From Sutcliffiella horikoshii (lineage in GTDB: Bacteria; Bacillota; Bacilli; Bacillales; Bacillaceae_I): a stretch of 64,000 nt of DNA. Both the position numbers and the translations under genes were made by a program. The notes under the pieces were generated by a model. That model ran no database searches, was not told the origin of the DNA, and saw nothing but the letters and a program-made list of their open reading frames with translations. Position 1 is the first letter of the stretch, and every line of letters starts with the position of its first letter. Below, in pieces: positions 8,102-17,268 of this stretch. The stretch spans positions 476,001-540,000 of the forward strand of contig NZ_CP082918.1 of assembly GCF_019931755.1 (NCBI RefSeq). The letters are read 5' to 3'.

Positions 8102-8370
8102 AACAAACGTATGATTAAGAAAAATTCAAAGCTATGGGGCTGTAGGGAGAAAATGAATTTTTTGAGATTAACTTTTCAAAAAGGTGTAGTGGTATAATTC
8201 ACAAACCTGCCATTATTCATGTCAAAACGACAAATTTCCCGGGAAACCTTTATTCTGGTATAGGTTTTTTTAAACAAACGTTTGTTAAAGAAAAAAATAA
8301 CCCCTTGGTAGAGAAGGGGTTCAGCGAAAAAATCTAAATTAACTTTTGAAAAAGGTATGGTGGGAAATTG
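8102..8370. repeat. Imperfect direct duplication with operator-like palindrome
   Basis: Two diverged copies of a segment of about 110 bp. Each starts with AAACAAACGTwTG and ends in TTAACTTTTsAAAAAGGT; the shared blocks are 8101-8119 / 8272-8290 and around 8170 / 8340. The second copy carries a perfect 14-bp palindrome, AACAAACGTTTGTT (8273-8286), typical of TetR-type operators. No regulator gene is adjacent. Confidence 0.55.
8290..8322 (-). terminator. Rho-independent terminator, minus strand
   Basis: Stem AACCCCTT/AAGGGGTT (8299-8306 and 8314-8321). The T run occurs when read on the minus strand. It lies about 160 nt downstream of the DUF2200 gene and could end that transcript. Confidence 0.6.
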
Positions 8371-8463
8371 CCTTTTTTCCAATGAGGGAAATTCCACGTC
8401 CTCTTGTCGAATTTTAAGGTGCTTGAAAGCCTAAATTCGCGACAAGAAGTTTACAGAAAATGG

Positions 8464-8484
8464 TGGGTCGAGGTGCCTGTCCCC
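8464..8484 (-). repeat. REP-like element abutting the DUF2200 stop codon
   Basis: On the minus strand the sequence GGGGACAGGCACC follows directly after the TAA stop of the DUF2200 gene, with no spacer. Confidence 0.8.
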
Positions 8485-8838
8485 TTAGCCCATCCGTAAA
8501 ATCTTCTCCATCGCTTTTCCCTTAGCTAACTCATCTATGAGCTTATCCAAGTATCGGATTTCTCTCATAGTTGGTTCTTCAATGTTTTCTACTCGTACGC
8601 CGCAGACGACTCCTTTGATCAAGTTCCTAGAAGTGTTCATTTTCGGTGCTTCGGCATAGAAGGTTTCAAAGTCCGTTTTATTTTCTAATACTGCTTCTAA
8701 ATCCTCTTGGGTGTACCCTGTCAACCAACGAATTATCTCATCGACTTCTTCTTTCGTACGGCCTTTTTTCTCTGCCTTCGTAACATAGTGTGGGTATACA
8801 CTTGCAAAACTCATCGTATAGATTTTGTGCTTTTCCAT
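8485..8838 (-). CDS. DUF2200 domain-containing protein
   Basis: 117 aa, full length for the DUF2200 family. It shows the conserved opening [19 protein letters not shown], the segment [16 protein letters not shown], and the [30 protein letters not shown] ending in separate blocks. It is cytosolic with no known function. The ATG at 8838 is preferred over 8841 because GGAGG is 7 nt away rather than 4. Confidence 0.88.
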   Translation of the reverse strand: MEKHKIYTMSFASVYPHYVTKAEKKGRTKEEVDEIIRWLTGYTQEDLEAVLENKTDFETFYAEAPKMNTSRNLIKGVVCGVRVENIEEPTMREIRYLDKLIDELAKGKAMEKILRMG

Positions 8839-8954
8839 CATTTATCCTCCCTTAAAGATTCTTTATTTTATTGTATCATGCAAAGGTTAGAATGATGTAC
8901 AAACCATTGTCAGTATATATAAGATGTGAAGAATTAAAGAAGGGTGGAGATGTT

Positions 8955-9782
8955 TTGTTTTTTCATATGAAGGAATTACAATATGAGGCAAAACCGGATA
9001 AGCCAGATCCCATATTTGCCGCAAGGTTGCAGGAGATTTTGGGAGGGCAGTTTGGAGAGATTTCAGTTGCTGTTCAATACTTGTTTCAAGGGTGGGGTAC
9101 AAGGAGGCATGATAAGTACCGTGATTTATTGATGGATACTGGGACTGAAGAGCTTGCCCATATTGAAATGCTTGCCACGATGATTGCACGACTGCTCGAT
9201 AATGCGCCAGTAAAGGCTCAGGAAGAAGCGGCGCAAAATAATCCTGTAATGGCTGCAATTATGGGTGGGATGAACCCGCAACATGCCATTGTCTCGGGGC
9301 TAGGGGCAATGCCTGTCAATAGTGTGGGTGTACCGTGGAATGGGGGTTATGTCATTGCCAGTGGAAACCTCCTCGCCGACTTCAGGGCGAACCTGAACGC
9401 CGAAACACAAGGTCGTCTGCAAGCAGTCAGATTATACGAACAGACGACCGACCGAGGAGTACGGGACATGTTGTCGTTCCTCATTGCTAGGGATAGAATG
9501 CATCAAAACCAGTGGTTGGCCGCAATTCAAGAGCTAGAAGCACAAGAAGGGGTAATCGTGCCAAGTACATTCCCAACGACAAAGGAAAAATCGGAAGTGT
9601 CCCATACGTTTATTGCTTTATCGGAAGGAGAAGAAAGCAGCAAGGGTAACTGGGCAAGTGGCCCTGCGCCAGATGGTTTAGCGAATTTCCAATACTTAAG
9701 TATGCCAGGTGCGTGGGGTGGCAAACCAATACTTAGTCCTGCACCTCCAGCATTTCATGATACACCGCCATCTGTAAAATAA
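8955..9782 (+). CDS. Manganese catalase, YdbD-like
   Basis: 275 aa non-haem dimanganese catalase, which disproportionates H2O2. The N terminus LQEILGGQFGEISVAVQYLF, the helix EELAHIEMLATMI (metal Glu and His) and the later DMLSFLIARDRMHQNQW helix (second Glu/His set) form the four-helix dimetal core. The TTG start at 8955 is chosen because family members begin MFxHxKELQ and a GGGTGGAG site lies 5-7 nt upstream; longer starts add an unrelated leader. It resembles B. subtilis YdbD in length and C-terminal PGAWGGKPI. Confidence 0.9.
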   Translation: MFFHMKELQYEAKPDKPDPIFAARLQEILGGQFGEISVAVQYLFQGWGTRRHDKYRDLLMDTGTEELAHIEMLATMIARLLDNAPVKAQEEAAQNNPVMAAIMGGMNPQHAIVSGLGAMPVNSVGVPWNGGYVIASGNLLADFRANLNAETQGRLQAVRLYEQTTDRGVRDMLSFLIARDRMHQNQWLAAIQELEAQEGVIVPSTFPTTKEKSEVSHTFIALSEGEESSKGNWASGPAPDGLANFQYLSMPGAWGGKPILSPAPPAFHDTPPSVK

Positions 9783-9788
9783 ACAAGG

Positions 9789-9823
9789 AATGCTCGGTTG
9801 CGATAGTTGCAATCCCGAGCATC
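9789..9823. terminator. Hairpin between convergent katMn and ptsG
   Basis: Inverted repeat ATGCTCGG/CCGAGCAT (9790-9797 and 9815-9822) with a second inner complementary segment. The T tracts on either side are weak. It is a plausible bidirectional terminator. Confidence 0.5.
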
Positions 9824-9832
9824 CCCTCTTAA

Positions 9833-11890
9833 CTAACCTTTAGATATCTCCACAATTCCTTCTTCTTTTAAAGCCACTTCCCCTTGCTTATTCAACTTCA
9901 CCTTTTCATCATCCTTCAAGTTTGTGAACACAATCGGCGTTATCAATGAAGGGGCGTTCTTCCTGATGAAGTCCATATCAAACTTAAGGAGCTCTTGACC
10001 CTTGGTAATGGAGTCACCCTGAGCAACGAGTGCTTCAAATCCTTCCCCTTTAAGATTGACGGTATCAATCCCTACGTGGATCAGGATTTCATGTCCTTCG
10101 TTGGACTCAATTCCAATCGCATGTTTGGTAGGGAAAAGGTTTACAATTTTCCCGTCAACAGGAGAGACGACAAGTCCTTCTGAAGGCTCAATCGCAAAGC
10201 CGTCACCCATCATTTTTCCAGAAAAAACTTGATCTGGCACATCATCAAGCGGTTTGATTTCCCCTTTGATAGGAGCAATAAACCCGCCTTCTGTGGATTT
10301 GGTCTGCATCGCATCCGGATTGATCTCTTCAATTTGCTGCTCGACTTCTTTGTTTGTGTCCGTTTTAGCAGGACGAGGAGTTTTGCCATCCATAATGTCT
10401 TTGATTTGTGATTTTAGTGTATCTGATTTGGGACCAAAAATGGCTTGGATGTTGTTGCCGACTTCTAGAACGCCAGAGGCACCAAGTTTTTTTAAGCGAG
10501 CTTTATCTACCATGGAAATCTCATTTACTGATACGCGAAGCCTTGTGATACAAGCATCCAAGTGCGAGATGTTCTGCTTGCCACCCATGGCCTCCAACAC
10601 ATCGTGTGGTAAGTCACCGGCAGTTGTCGGAGAGGCTCCATCTTCATCCTCGTCCACTTCCTCACGACCAGGAGTTGCAAGGTTGAATTTCTGGATTGCA
10701 AAGCGGAAACCGAAATAGTATATGACTGAGAACACAAGACCGACTGGAATTACCAGCCACCAGGCGGTTCGGTTCGGCACAACTCCGAACAGCAGGTAGT
10801 CAATGACCCCACCTGAGAAGGTCATCCCTATTTTTACATCTAAAATATGCATCACCATGAAAGACAGTCCAGCAAAAACAGTGTGAATCGCAAATAACAC
10901 TGGTGCGACAAACAGGAACGAGAACTCAATTGGTTCTGTAATCCCTGTTAAAAAAGAAGTAAGGGCAGCTGACGCCATGATTCCGCCAACCACTTTTTTC
11001 TTTTCAGGACGAGCTGTATGGTAGATCGCAAGCGCCGCAGCAGGAAGTCCAAACATCATGAACGGGAATTTACCAGTCATGAATGTTCCCGCAGTTGGTT
11101 CAATACCGTCACGTAGCTGAGCAAAGAATATCGCTTGGTCACCACGGACAATGTTCCCGGCTTCGTTCGTATAGGAACCAAATTCAAACCAGAACGGTGA
11201 GTAGAAAATATGATGCAGTCCGAACGGTATTAAAGCCCGTTCAATCACACCGAAAATAAAGGCAGACAACGTTAAGTTGGTGTTAATCATACTTTCTGAA
11301 AGTGTGTTCAATCCACTTTGAATCGGCGGCCATACAAAAGACATTACAATTCCAAGCACAACGGCAGAAGCAGCAGTTGCAATCGGAACGAATCGCTTAC
11401 CGGCGAAGAATCCAAGGTAAGACGGCAGCTCAATATTGTAGTACTTATTGTACATAAAGGCCCCGAGTATCCCAACAATTACCCCACCGAACACGCCACT
11501 CTGAAGCGTGTTAATTCCAAGAACATTGGCGTATGCCGGGTCATCAAGCATCCCGTCATCCACGCCGAGCACAACACCCATGGTCGCATTCATAATGAGG
11601 TATCCAATGATTGCGGCAAGTGCGGCAACCCCCTCACCACCAGCTAGTCCAACTGCGACCCCAACGGCAAAGAGCACAGGGAGGTTACTAAATACAATTC
11701 CTCCGGCAGCATCCATGACGCTCGCCACTAACTGAATCCAATCCGCCCCAAGGAACGGCATCAACTCCAGCAAATTTTCCTCTTTCAATGCAGCCCCAAG
11801 TGCTAACAAAATCCCCGCCGCCGGTAGAAGTGCTACCGGAAGCATTAACGCCTTCCCGACTTTCTGCAACACACCAAATAACTTCTTCAA
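9833..11890 (-). CDS. ptsG: PTS glucose transporter subunit EIICBA
   Basis: 685 aa fused glucose permease that imports and phosphorylates glucose. The EIIC membrane domain covers about residues 1-410. EIIB follows, with the phosphorylated Cys in [11 protein letters not shown] linker leads to EIIA, with the active His in [11 protein letters not shown]. The order C-B-A and the length match Bacillus PtsG. TTG start with AGGAGG 8 nt upstream. Unlike B. subtilis there is no glcT beside it and I see no obvious RAT antiterminator hairpin; the leader instead carries a paired REP element at 11972-12012. Confidence 0.95.
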   Translation of the reverse strand: MKKLFGVLQKVGKALMLPVALLPAAGILLALGAALKEENLLELMPFLGADWIQLVASVMDAAGGIVFSNLPVLFAVGVAVGLAGGEGVAALAAIIGYLIMNATMGVVLGVDDGMLDDPAYANVLGINTLQSGVFGGVIVGILGAFMYNKYYNIELPSYLGFFAGKRFVPIATAASAVVLGIVMSFVWPPIQSGLNTLSESMINTNLTLSAFIFGVIERALIPFGLHHIFYSPFWFEFGSYTNEAGNIVRGDQAIFFAQLRDGIEPTAGTFMTGKFPFMMFGLPAAALAIYHTARPEKKKVVGGIMASAALTSFLTGITEPIEFSFLFVAPVLFAIHTVFAGLSFMVMHILDVKIGMTFSGGVIDYLLFGVVPNRTAWWLVIPVGLVFSVIYYFGFRFAIQKFNLATPGREEVDEDEDGASPTTAGDLPHDVLEAMGGKQNISHLDACITRLRVSVNEISMVDKARLKKLGASGVLEVGNNIQAIFGPKSDTLKSQIKDIMDGKTPRPAKTDTNKEVEQQIEEINPDAMQTKSTEGGFIAPIKGEIKPLDDVPDQVFSGKMMGDGFAIEPSEGLVVSPVDGKIVNLFPTKHAIGIESNEGHEILIHVGIDTVNLKGEGFEALVAQGDSITKGQELLKFDMDFIRKNAPSLITPIVFTNLKDDEKVKLNKQGEVALKEEGIVEISKG

Positions 11891-11971
11891 AGGCAGTACC
11901 TCCTAAATATGTAATAGTCAAAGTGATTTTAATTTCCCCTAAATGATGAGTTTTAAACACTGGTGGGTTGA

Positions 11972-12012
11972 GGGGACAGGCACGGCGGCCCATTTGGGTC
12001 ACCGTGCCTGTT
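11972..12012. repeat. REP-like element, inverted pair in the ptsG leader
   Basis: Arm GGGGACAGGCAC (11972-11992) and its complement GGGTCACCGTGCCTG (11996-12010) face each other across a few bases and would fold into a strong hairpin. It lies about 80 nt upstream of the ptsG start codon, one of the few copies at a 5' end. Confidence 0.85.
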
Positions 12013-12021
12013 ACAAAAGGG

Positions 12022-12126
12022 TTTTGGCATCAACTAAGGGCATTTTGGAACGAACTTGGCTGTTTTTGGCACGAACTCTAAGTATTTCGGCATCAACTCA
12101 CCCTGTTTTGGCACGAACTTTATGTA
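12022..12126. repeat. Tandem array, 5 units of exactly 21 bp
   Basis: Five contiguous 21-bp units, each starting with a core of the form TTTTGGCAYSAACT followed by seven variable bases. The units start at 12022, 12043, 12064, 12085 and 12106. No coding frame runs through it. It lies between ptsG and the next plus-strand gene. Confidence 0.9.
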
Positions 12127-12305
12127 AGGCAAAATAAATATACGAAGAACAGCATAATGTTGTTTTTCTTGTTTATATTTACAAATATAGGATTTAGGAA
12201 TTGTTTATAACCAGGAGGAGATTAAAAGGGGACATGCCTTTTTTGAATACCTGGCCACATTCAAAGTTAAACTACCAATAAAAACACTAGAATGGAGCCG
12301 CACAA

Positions 12306-12818
12306 ATGATTAAACTCCTTTTATTTAGCTTGCTAATGTTTGCACCTCTTCAGCCCCTAAACACCGATGTCGATATTATAACCTCAAGCTATTTAAATTC
12401 TGGCTTTACCACCATTGAAAAAGCTACAACTCAATACGAGAAGGAGTTCAATTTGATACTTAAAATACCTGATACCTTACCTTTCAATCCAACACATTCT
12501 TTTGGAAGATATATTGACAGAGGTTACTTCAAAGGGACTTTAGAACTTGAATATGTTGATTCAAGTAATATGGATGTTTTAGTAATCTGGTTAGCGCAAA
12601 AAGAGCATGAAGTTTTACCTCTAAATATTACAAAACAGGTTTCACTAGAAGGTGGAATAATCGGTAAATTCATTGAGGGCAAAGAACATGCGTCTATCTC
12701 CAAGCTAAAGTTTGAATACGAAGGAAATTACTACATGATTGAATATATTCGTGCTCTATCTAAACCATATGTAAAAGCAGAATCACTAGTGAATGTTGCA
12801 AATTCCATCATTCATTAA
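12306..12818 (+). CDS. Putative secreted protein of unknown family
   Basis: 170 aa with an N-terminal hydrophobic segment (residues 2-16), likely a signal peptide, followed by a predicted alpha/beta domain with alternating strands (LELEYV, FEYEGNYYMIEYI). The layout recalls the extracytoplasmic DUF4367-like domains of Bacillus, but the match is not firm. GGAG lies about 10 nt before the ATG. A free-standing gene. Confidence 0.5.
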   Translation: MIKLLLFSLLMFAPLQPLNTDVDIITSSYLNSGFTTIEKATTQYEKEFNLILKIPDTLPFNPTHSFGRYIDRGYFKGTLELEYVDSSNMDVLVIWLAQKEHEVLPLNITKQVSLEGGIIGKFIEGKEHASISKLKFEYEGNYYMIEYIRALSKPYVKAESLVNVANSIIH

Positions 12819-12909
12819 ACTGTAGAAATTATTACCATCTCCCCACCTGTATGCTACTATTAACTAAAGACGGAATATTCCTTCATTAAAAAAATAGGGA
12901 GATGGGAAA

Positions 12910-13404
12910 ATGGAGTTATTTCAAAGTCAATATGATTGGATCAGACTTACAAGGGAGACGCTATTTCGTTATTGTGAGGGCATGTCTAACGCAGATTATC
13001 TAAAGGAAATAGAAAGCTTCGGCGGGGACTCAATCCGAGATCTTCACGTACATATTGCGACCTGCTATCACTTTTGGCTGGGGACGCATGGTCTTGGAAA
13101 ATCAATCGCTAAAACAGATCCAAACGCGATAAAAAACGTCGAAGATATGAGAGAACTTTTCCGAAAAACGGACGAGCTTGTGGAGGAGTTTTTGCTGAAA
13201 TACCAAGGCAACTGGGAACAAACCATTCCATATACCTTCAAAAGCGGTGAAACCTCTGATTTCAGCACACTTTGGCTTTATACACACACCATCACTCATG
13301 AATTTAATCATAAAGGGCAGATAGTGAAAATTGGCCGCCTGTTAGGCTATATCCCACCGGATACAGATCTGATTGCGCCTGAGGTAAACACATGTCAGTC
13401 CTAA
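12910..13404 (+). CDS. DinB family protein
   Basis: 164 aa four-helix bundle of the DinB/YfiT metal-binding superfamily. The three likely metal-ligand His sit in DLHVHIATCYHFW (about residues 45-57) and HTITHEFNHKGQI (about 125-137). Many members are thiol-dependent transferases or hydrolases. GGGAGATGG precedes the ATG. Its last 13 nt overlap the start of the GNAT gene, so the two are translationally coupled. Confidence 0.85.
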   Translation: MELFQSQYDWIRLTRETLFRYCEGMSNADYLKEIESFGGDSIRDLHVHIATCYHFWLGTHGLGKSIAKTDPNAIKNVEDMRELFRKTDELVEEFLLKYQGNWEQTIPYTFKSGETSDFSTLWLYTHTITHEFNHKGQIVKIGRLLGYIPPDTDLIAPEVNTCQS

Positions 13405-14204
13405 CAAAAGACCTTATGAAAATCGTGGAACAGTCAGAGATTGAAGCGCTCGAAGACAGACTGATTCGAGTTAAAAGCATGAATGATAATGCCATGGGTG
13501 TTGAGGTGAAGCGGTTTGGGAACGCCGTGGCATTCTCTGTGAAAAATATACCGGGGCCATCGTTCAATACGGTGAAAGGCATTAGCAGAGAGAATATAGA
13601 CGATTTGGATGAAATAGTAGATTTTTATACTAACAAAGGGATTTCAGCTCGGTTTGAAGTGACACCAGGCAATGCCTCTACTGACCTTTTCAGGAAGCTT
13701 AGTTCATTGGGCTATTTTCAAAGTGGATTTCATACGGCACTTTACCGCCCATTGCCGACAGAAGAACCAGCGCTTAGTGGTGCAGACACCGCTGTTAAAA
13801 TTGAAGAAATCAGTCTTGAGAACTTTGATATTTTTGGTGAGTTATATACGAGAGGTTTCGGGATGCCCGCAGCATTCAAGGACTATGTGACCGCCAATAA
13901 CAAGGTACTTGGAGAGAGCGCCAATTGGAATTTTTATTTGGCGCATGTAGGCGGGGAGCCAGCCGGAATAGGTGTTTTGTATGTTAAAAATGATGTCGCA
14001 ACCTTGGCTGCTTCGGCTACTGTGCCTGAATTCAGAAACAAAGGTGTTCAAACGGCGTTGATACAAAAGCGGATGCAACGAGCGGTTGAGGGAGGTTGTC
14101 GTTATTTAGTTGGGCAAGCGACTTTTGGCAGCGTGAGCCAGAAGAACATGGAGCGAGCTGGGTTGCGGGTTGCGTACACGAATGCGGTTTGGGAGAAGCT
14201 TTAA
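13392..14204 (+). CDS. GNAT family N-acetyltransferase, two-domain
   Basis: 270 aa. The C-terminal half carries motif A, ATVPEFRNKGVQTALIQKRM (about residues 213-232), and a typical YLVGQATFGSVSQKNMERAG motif B block. The N-terminal half is a degenerate GNAT-like domain. The start overlaps the DinB gene by 13 nt. Substrate unknown. Confidence 0.82.
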   Translation: MSVLTKDLMKIVEQSEIEALEDRLIRVKSMNDNAMGVEVKRFGNAVAFSVKNIPGPSFNTVKGISRENIDDLDEIVDFYTNKGISARFEVTPGNASTDLFRKLSSLGYFQSGFHTALYRPLPTEEPALSGADTAVKIEEISLENFDIFGELYTRGFGMPAAFKDYVTANNKVLGESANWNFYLAHVGGEPAGIGVLYVKNDVATLAASATVPEFRNKGVQTALIQKRMQRAVEGGCRYLVGQATFGSVSQKNMERAGLRVAYTNAVWEKL

Positions 14205-14274
14205 CGTGTAACGTCGGGGAAGGTGCAGACTGCCTCGGCGTTTGTCGTTATGTGTCTAATGAAGGGTGTATTGG

Positions 14275-14355
14275 CCAAAGTCGTGGATAAAACGAAAAGT
14301 TAGTGGATAAATCAGAATAGTCGCGGATAAAACCCAAAGGTTCGTGGATAAATAC
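14275..14355. repeat. Tandem array, 4 units of 20-21 bp
   Basis: Core TCGTGGATAAAA at 14281, 14301, 14321 and 14342 (with one or two changes per unit), separated by 8-9 variable bases. This is the same design as the 12022-12126 array with an unrelated core. The rest of 14205-14501 holds nothing that I recognise. Confidence 0.85.
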
Positions 14356-14501
14356 TGCCGGAGGATGAGAAGTATACAAACTACAAGGAATTTAAGCAGA
14401 TTCGCATAATTATATTACACATAATATTGCTCTTTCCTATGCCTCGCCCCTATCTTCAGTATAAAATGTACTCATCCAGAAATGAAAGGAAGATATATAT
14501 T

Positions 14502-15047
14502 ATGTCTATAGCTGTAATATATGGGGGAACCCGTCCACTTGGAAATACTGAAACCCTTACCAAACACGCCACTCAGGGTATAGAGGTAGAAGAGATATAC
14601 TTGAACAACCACAATCTCCTCCCAATCATCGATATGCGTCACGATGTCGAGGGATTTCAAAATAGGAATGATGACTATAACGATATTATAGAACGTGTAC
14701 TGAAGTATGATACGTTAGTTTTTGCCACGCCGATTTATTGGTATAGCATGTCAGGCACAATGAAGAATTTCATTGATCGATGGTCCCATTCGATGCGTGA
14801 CAATAATTTTCCTAACTTCAAAGCCGACATGTCAAACAAAGAAGCGTACGTCATTGCAGTTGGAGGAGACAATCCCTCTATCAAAGGACTGCCAATGATC
14901 GAGCAATTTAAATACATCTTTGAGTTCATGGGAATGGAATTTAAGGGTTACGTCATTGGTAAAGGAAACCAGCCCGGAGACATACATGCAGATAAGGTAG
15001 CTTTGTTTCAAGCAGAAGTGCTGAGGGAAGAACTTAGATTAAAGTAA
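14502..15047 (+). CDS. NAD(P)H-dependent FMN reductase-like flavodoxin
   Basis: 181 aa flavodoxin-like fold. IAVIYGGTRPLGNTETL at the N terminus is the FMN-phosphate loop, and FATPIYWYSMSGTMKNFIDR (about residues 72-91) is the conserved flavin-binding motif of the WrbA/YwqN-type NAD(P)H oxidoreductases. The ATG at 14502 is preferred over an upstream in-frame start because AAGGAAG lies 8-10 nt before it and the fold begins there. Confidence 0.88.
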   Translation: MSIAVIYGGTRPLGNTETLTKHATQGIEVEEIYLNNHNLLPIIDMRHDVEGFQNRNDDYNDIIERVLKYDTLVFATPIYWYSMSGTMKNFIDRWSHSMRDNNFPNFKADMSNKEAYVIAVGGDNPSIKGLPMIEQFKYIFEFMGMEFKGYVIGKGNQPGDIHADKVALFQAEVLREELRLK

Positions 15048-15153
15048 AGTTTTTTGAGTGCACAAATATCAACAACTATAAAAAGAGCATCCTGGAATAG
15101 ATGAATGGTGCTCAATTACTACAATTACGGCCGGGTGAGATTCAACTCTCTTT

Positions 15154-15633
15154 TTATGATGAAGCAGCGATTAATACAATTATTCCGAGTGTACATATAA
15201 TAAGTAGCAAGTGCAGAATATATAAAGCTAAAGTAGCAAATCCAAGGTAGCGCAATGTCGTTACCTTTTTTAGTGCAATCTCCATGAAAAACAAGATTAG
15301 GGAAGGAACCAATAATACAAAGCCGTTTCCCATCCACAAAATAATAATGCCAACAGGAACAAGGTAAAGTAAAACCTTGAATAATAGCACCCTGGATTGA
15401 GTAGTCCATGATTTTGTGAGAGTATCCCCTATCAACAGTAAAATAAAAGATAGTATAAGTGTAATAACATGTAAAAACGGTGCGAAAAACAGGACAGTGT
15501 AGACCATTGAAGTCATAAACTCTTCGGAGGCGTGACTTTCGATGAATAATGCCCCGATGATAACCCAATTACTTATTAAGCTAGTAAGAAGAACGATTAG
15601 TAAAGCCTTCCCAAAATATCTCCTGTTGAACAT
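15154..15633 (-). CDS. Multi-pass membrane protein, unknown
   Basis: 159 aa with about five hydrophobic helices and short charged turns. No family recognised. The start lies just downstream of a GGGGG-type site. It is flanked by plus-strand genes on both sides. Confidence 0.6.
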   Translation of the reverse strand: MFNRRYFGKALLIVLLTSLISNWVIIGALFIESHASEEFMTSMVYTVLFFAPFLHVITLILSFILLLIGDTLTKSWTTQSRVLLFKVLLYLVPVGIIILWMGNGFVLLVPSLILFFMEIALKKVTTLRYLGFATLALYILHLLLIICTLGIIVLIAASS

Positions 15634-15790
15634 AGATTAGCCCCCTAGGTTATATAAATCCCCTTCAACATTAATATTACCACAATAATCCAATAAATTT
15701 AGCGAGATTAAAAGGGATTACCCCAACAAAAATAGAAAAAGTTAGTAGATAGATTTTCATGAAATATGCGAACTTTATTGACGGGAGTGG

Positions 15791-15962
15791 ACGATAATTA
15801 AGAATATAAGCATATTTTTAGTGTTCTGGATTGCAGGGACGTTATTGGGGCTATTAGGATATAAACTAATTTTTAACGAAGAAGTGAATTGGGGTAGGCA
15901 TCTCCATAATGATGGGTGGCCTAATTGGGGCATTCATTCGATATAAATTAAGAGGGGAATAA
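15791..15962 (+). pseudogene. Frameshifted remnant of a small membrane protein
   Basis: From 15791 one frame encodes a hydrophobic segment (IFLVFWIAGTLLGLLGYKL). The continuation, MMGGLIGAFIRYKLRGE, is in another frame ending at TAA 15960-15962. The switch point lies near 15890-15915. GGGAGTGG precedes it, but only ATA or ATT codons are available as starts. The gene seems to have lost both its start codon and its frame. Confidence 0.45.
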
Positions 15963-15999
15963 ATGTGATATATCCCATCTGATTGGAGGAAGACTTGAT

Positions 16000-16275
16000 A
16001 TGGAGTTTATGCTCATCTTCGGAATTCATTTTATCATTATGGGTTCGGGATCCATGTTTTTAAGTTTAGTTGTTAGTTCTGTGGCGAAGAAGATTCCTTT
16101 TTTAGTAACGATCTTTGGTTGTATGTTCTTAGGTGTTTTATATGCAAGTAAAATTGGTTTTACAGATATTTTGTGGTTGGCAGCTTTGTTTAATGGTGTC
16201 CTTTCGGCTATTGCTGTGGGTTTGGTTAAATTAGTTGATTATGCTGGGGAGAGGGCGGAAAGGGTTAATGGTTAA
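16000..16275 (+). CDS. Small membrane protein, YesK-like
   Basis: 91 aa with three helices (about residues 3-25, 32-48, 55-78) and a short charged tail. It resembles the small YesK-type Bacillus membrane proteins; function unknown. GGAGGAAG lies about 8 nt upstream of the ATG. Confidence 0.5.
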   Translation: MEFMLIFGIHFIIMGSGSMFLSLVVSSVAKKIPFLVTIFGCMFLGVLYASKIGFTDILWLAALFNGVLSAIAVGLVKLVDYAGERAERVNG

Positions 16276-16313
16276 TAATCACAGACTAACAACCGCCAAA
16301 AGGGGATATTAAT

Positions 16314-17180
16314 TTGGAAAAAACGAGTATTTTAAAACCTTTTTTAGGTGCGATTTTTATCTATTTAACATTTTTATACTTATATTTGTTTGATCATCTC
16401 ACTGGGATGGATTTTGCATTATTGTTGCTGTTACTTACGGTAACTAACATAGTGTTCATTTTTGTTACCTTTAAATTAAAAGCGTTGCGCCGAGCCTTTC
16501 TATTTTCAGCTTTATTGACTTTTATTCTTTTTAATTACGAGTTTTCCACATTCATTCTTGACGAAACCGAGTCAATTGTACTTTTTTATCAACCGTCAGA
16601 AGAAGTGGTACCTAACACTGGCGTTTATGTTTTGGGAGTTGGAAGTGCTGAGCTTGGAAAGGGAGCGACATTACACTTTTATAATGAAGCAGACAGATTT
16701 GAAAATATAACTGCTACTAATAATATTCGCTATCGGAGTAAGAATGATGGGATTTTTGAGCTTTTAAACTTGAAGGAGAATTCGGTGGAAGATATGAGGG
16801 ATAGTGTACAACATTACTTAAGTGACACTAACTCTGAAATAAATGAATTCCTTAATAGAGAGGACCTTGATGGAAATAGTGCTGGATTAGCGTTGGTGTT
16901 GTCATCCATTTTACATGAGAAAAAAGAGACTAATAATCTTGGGATAGGGGTGACAGGCGCTATTAACAAAAGAGGTAAAGTAAGAGAAATAGGCCATGTA
17001 AAAGAAAAAATCCAAACTGCTGCCAGGGATGGGCACACGCACGTCATTGTCCCTCATGGGAACCTGAAAGAGGCATTGAAAGCAAAGAAAGATTTCAATC
17101 TTGGTATTGAGATTGTAGGAGTAAATAGTGTAGAGGAAGCACTTGGGGTTATTGAAAGCTGGAATTCTCCGAGCAATTAA
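16314..17180 (+). CDS. Membrane-anchored Lon-type (S16) protease without ATPase domain
   Basis: 288 aa. Four membrane helices occupy about residues 8-85, followed by a Lon proteolytic domain (about 105-280). The catalytic dyad is visible: Ser in DGNSAGLAL (near 188) and Lys in GHVKEKIQ (near 228), with the VTGAINKRGKV strand between. No Walker motifs are present, so it is not a AAA+ Lon or LonB. It resembles YlbL-like PDZ-Lon proteins in principle but has no PDZ domain. The catalytic face may lie outside or inside, depending on the helix count. TTG start after AGGGG. Confidence 0.78.
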   Translation: MEKTSILKPFLGAIFIYLTFLYLYLFDHLTGMDFALLLLLLTVTNIVFIFVTFKLKALRRAFLFSALLTFILFNYEFSTFILDETESIVLFYQPSEEVVPNTGVYVLGVGSAELGKGATLHFYNEADRFENITATNNIRYRSKNDGIFELLNLKENSVEDMRDSVQHYLSDTNSEINEFLNREDLDGNSAGLALVLSSILHEKKETNNLGIGVTGAINKRGKVREIGHVKEKIQTAARDGHTHVIVPHGNLKEALKAKKDFNLGIEIVGVNSVEEALGVIESWNSPSN

Positions 17181-17268
17181 AGTGAGGCTATTTCACATTG
17201 AAACATATTTTCAAGTTGTTTCGTATTAAATCTACGGAGAATTACGTTCCTATAACTGGGGGTAAACG

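Noticed and set aside
10254..10718. 154-codon plus-strand frame opposite ptsG
   Set aside because: An antisense shadow of ptsG: composition follows the complementary strand and there is no start site.
12022..14355. CRISPR array
   Set aside because: Units are only 20-21 bp including the spacer, cores are degenerate, spacers are about 8-9 bp, and no cas genes are present.
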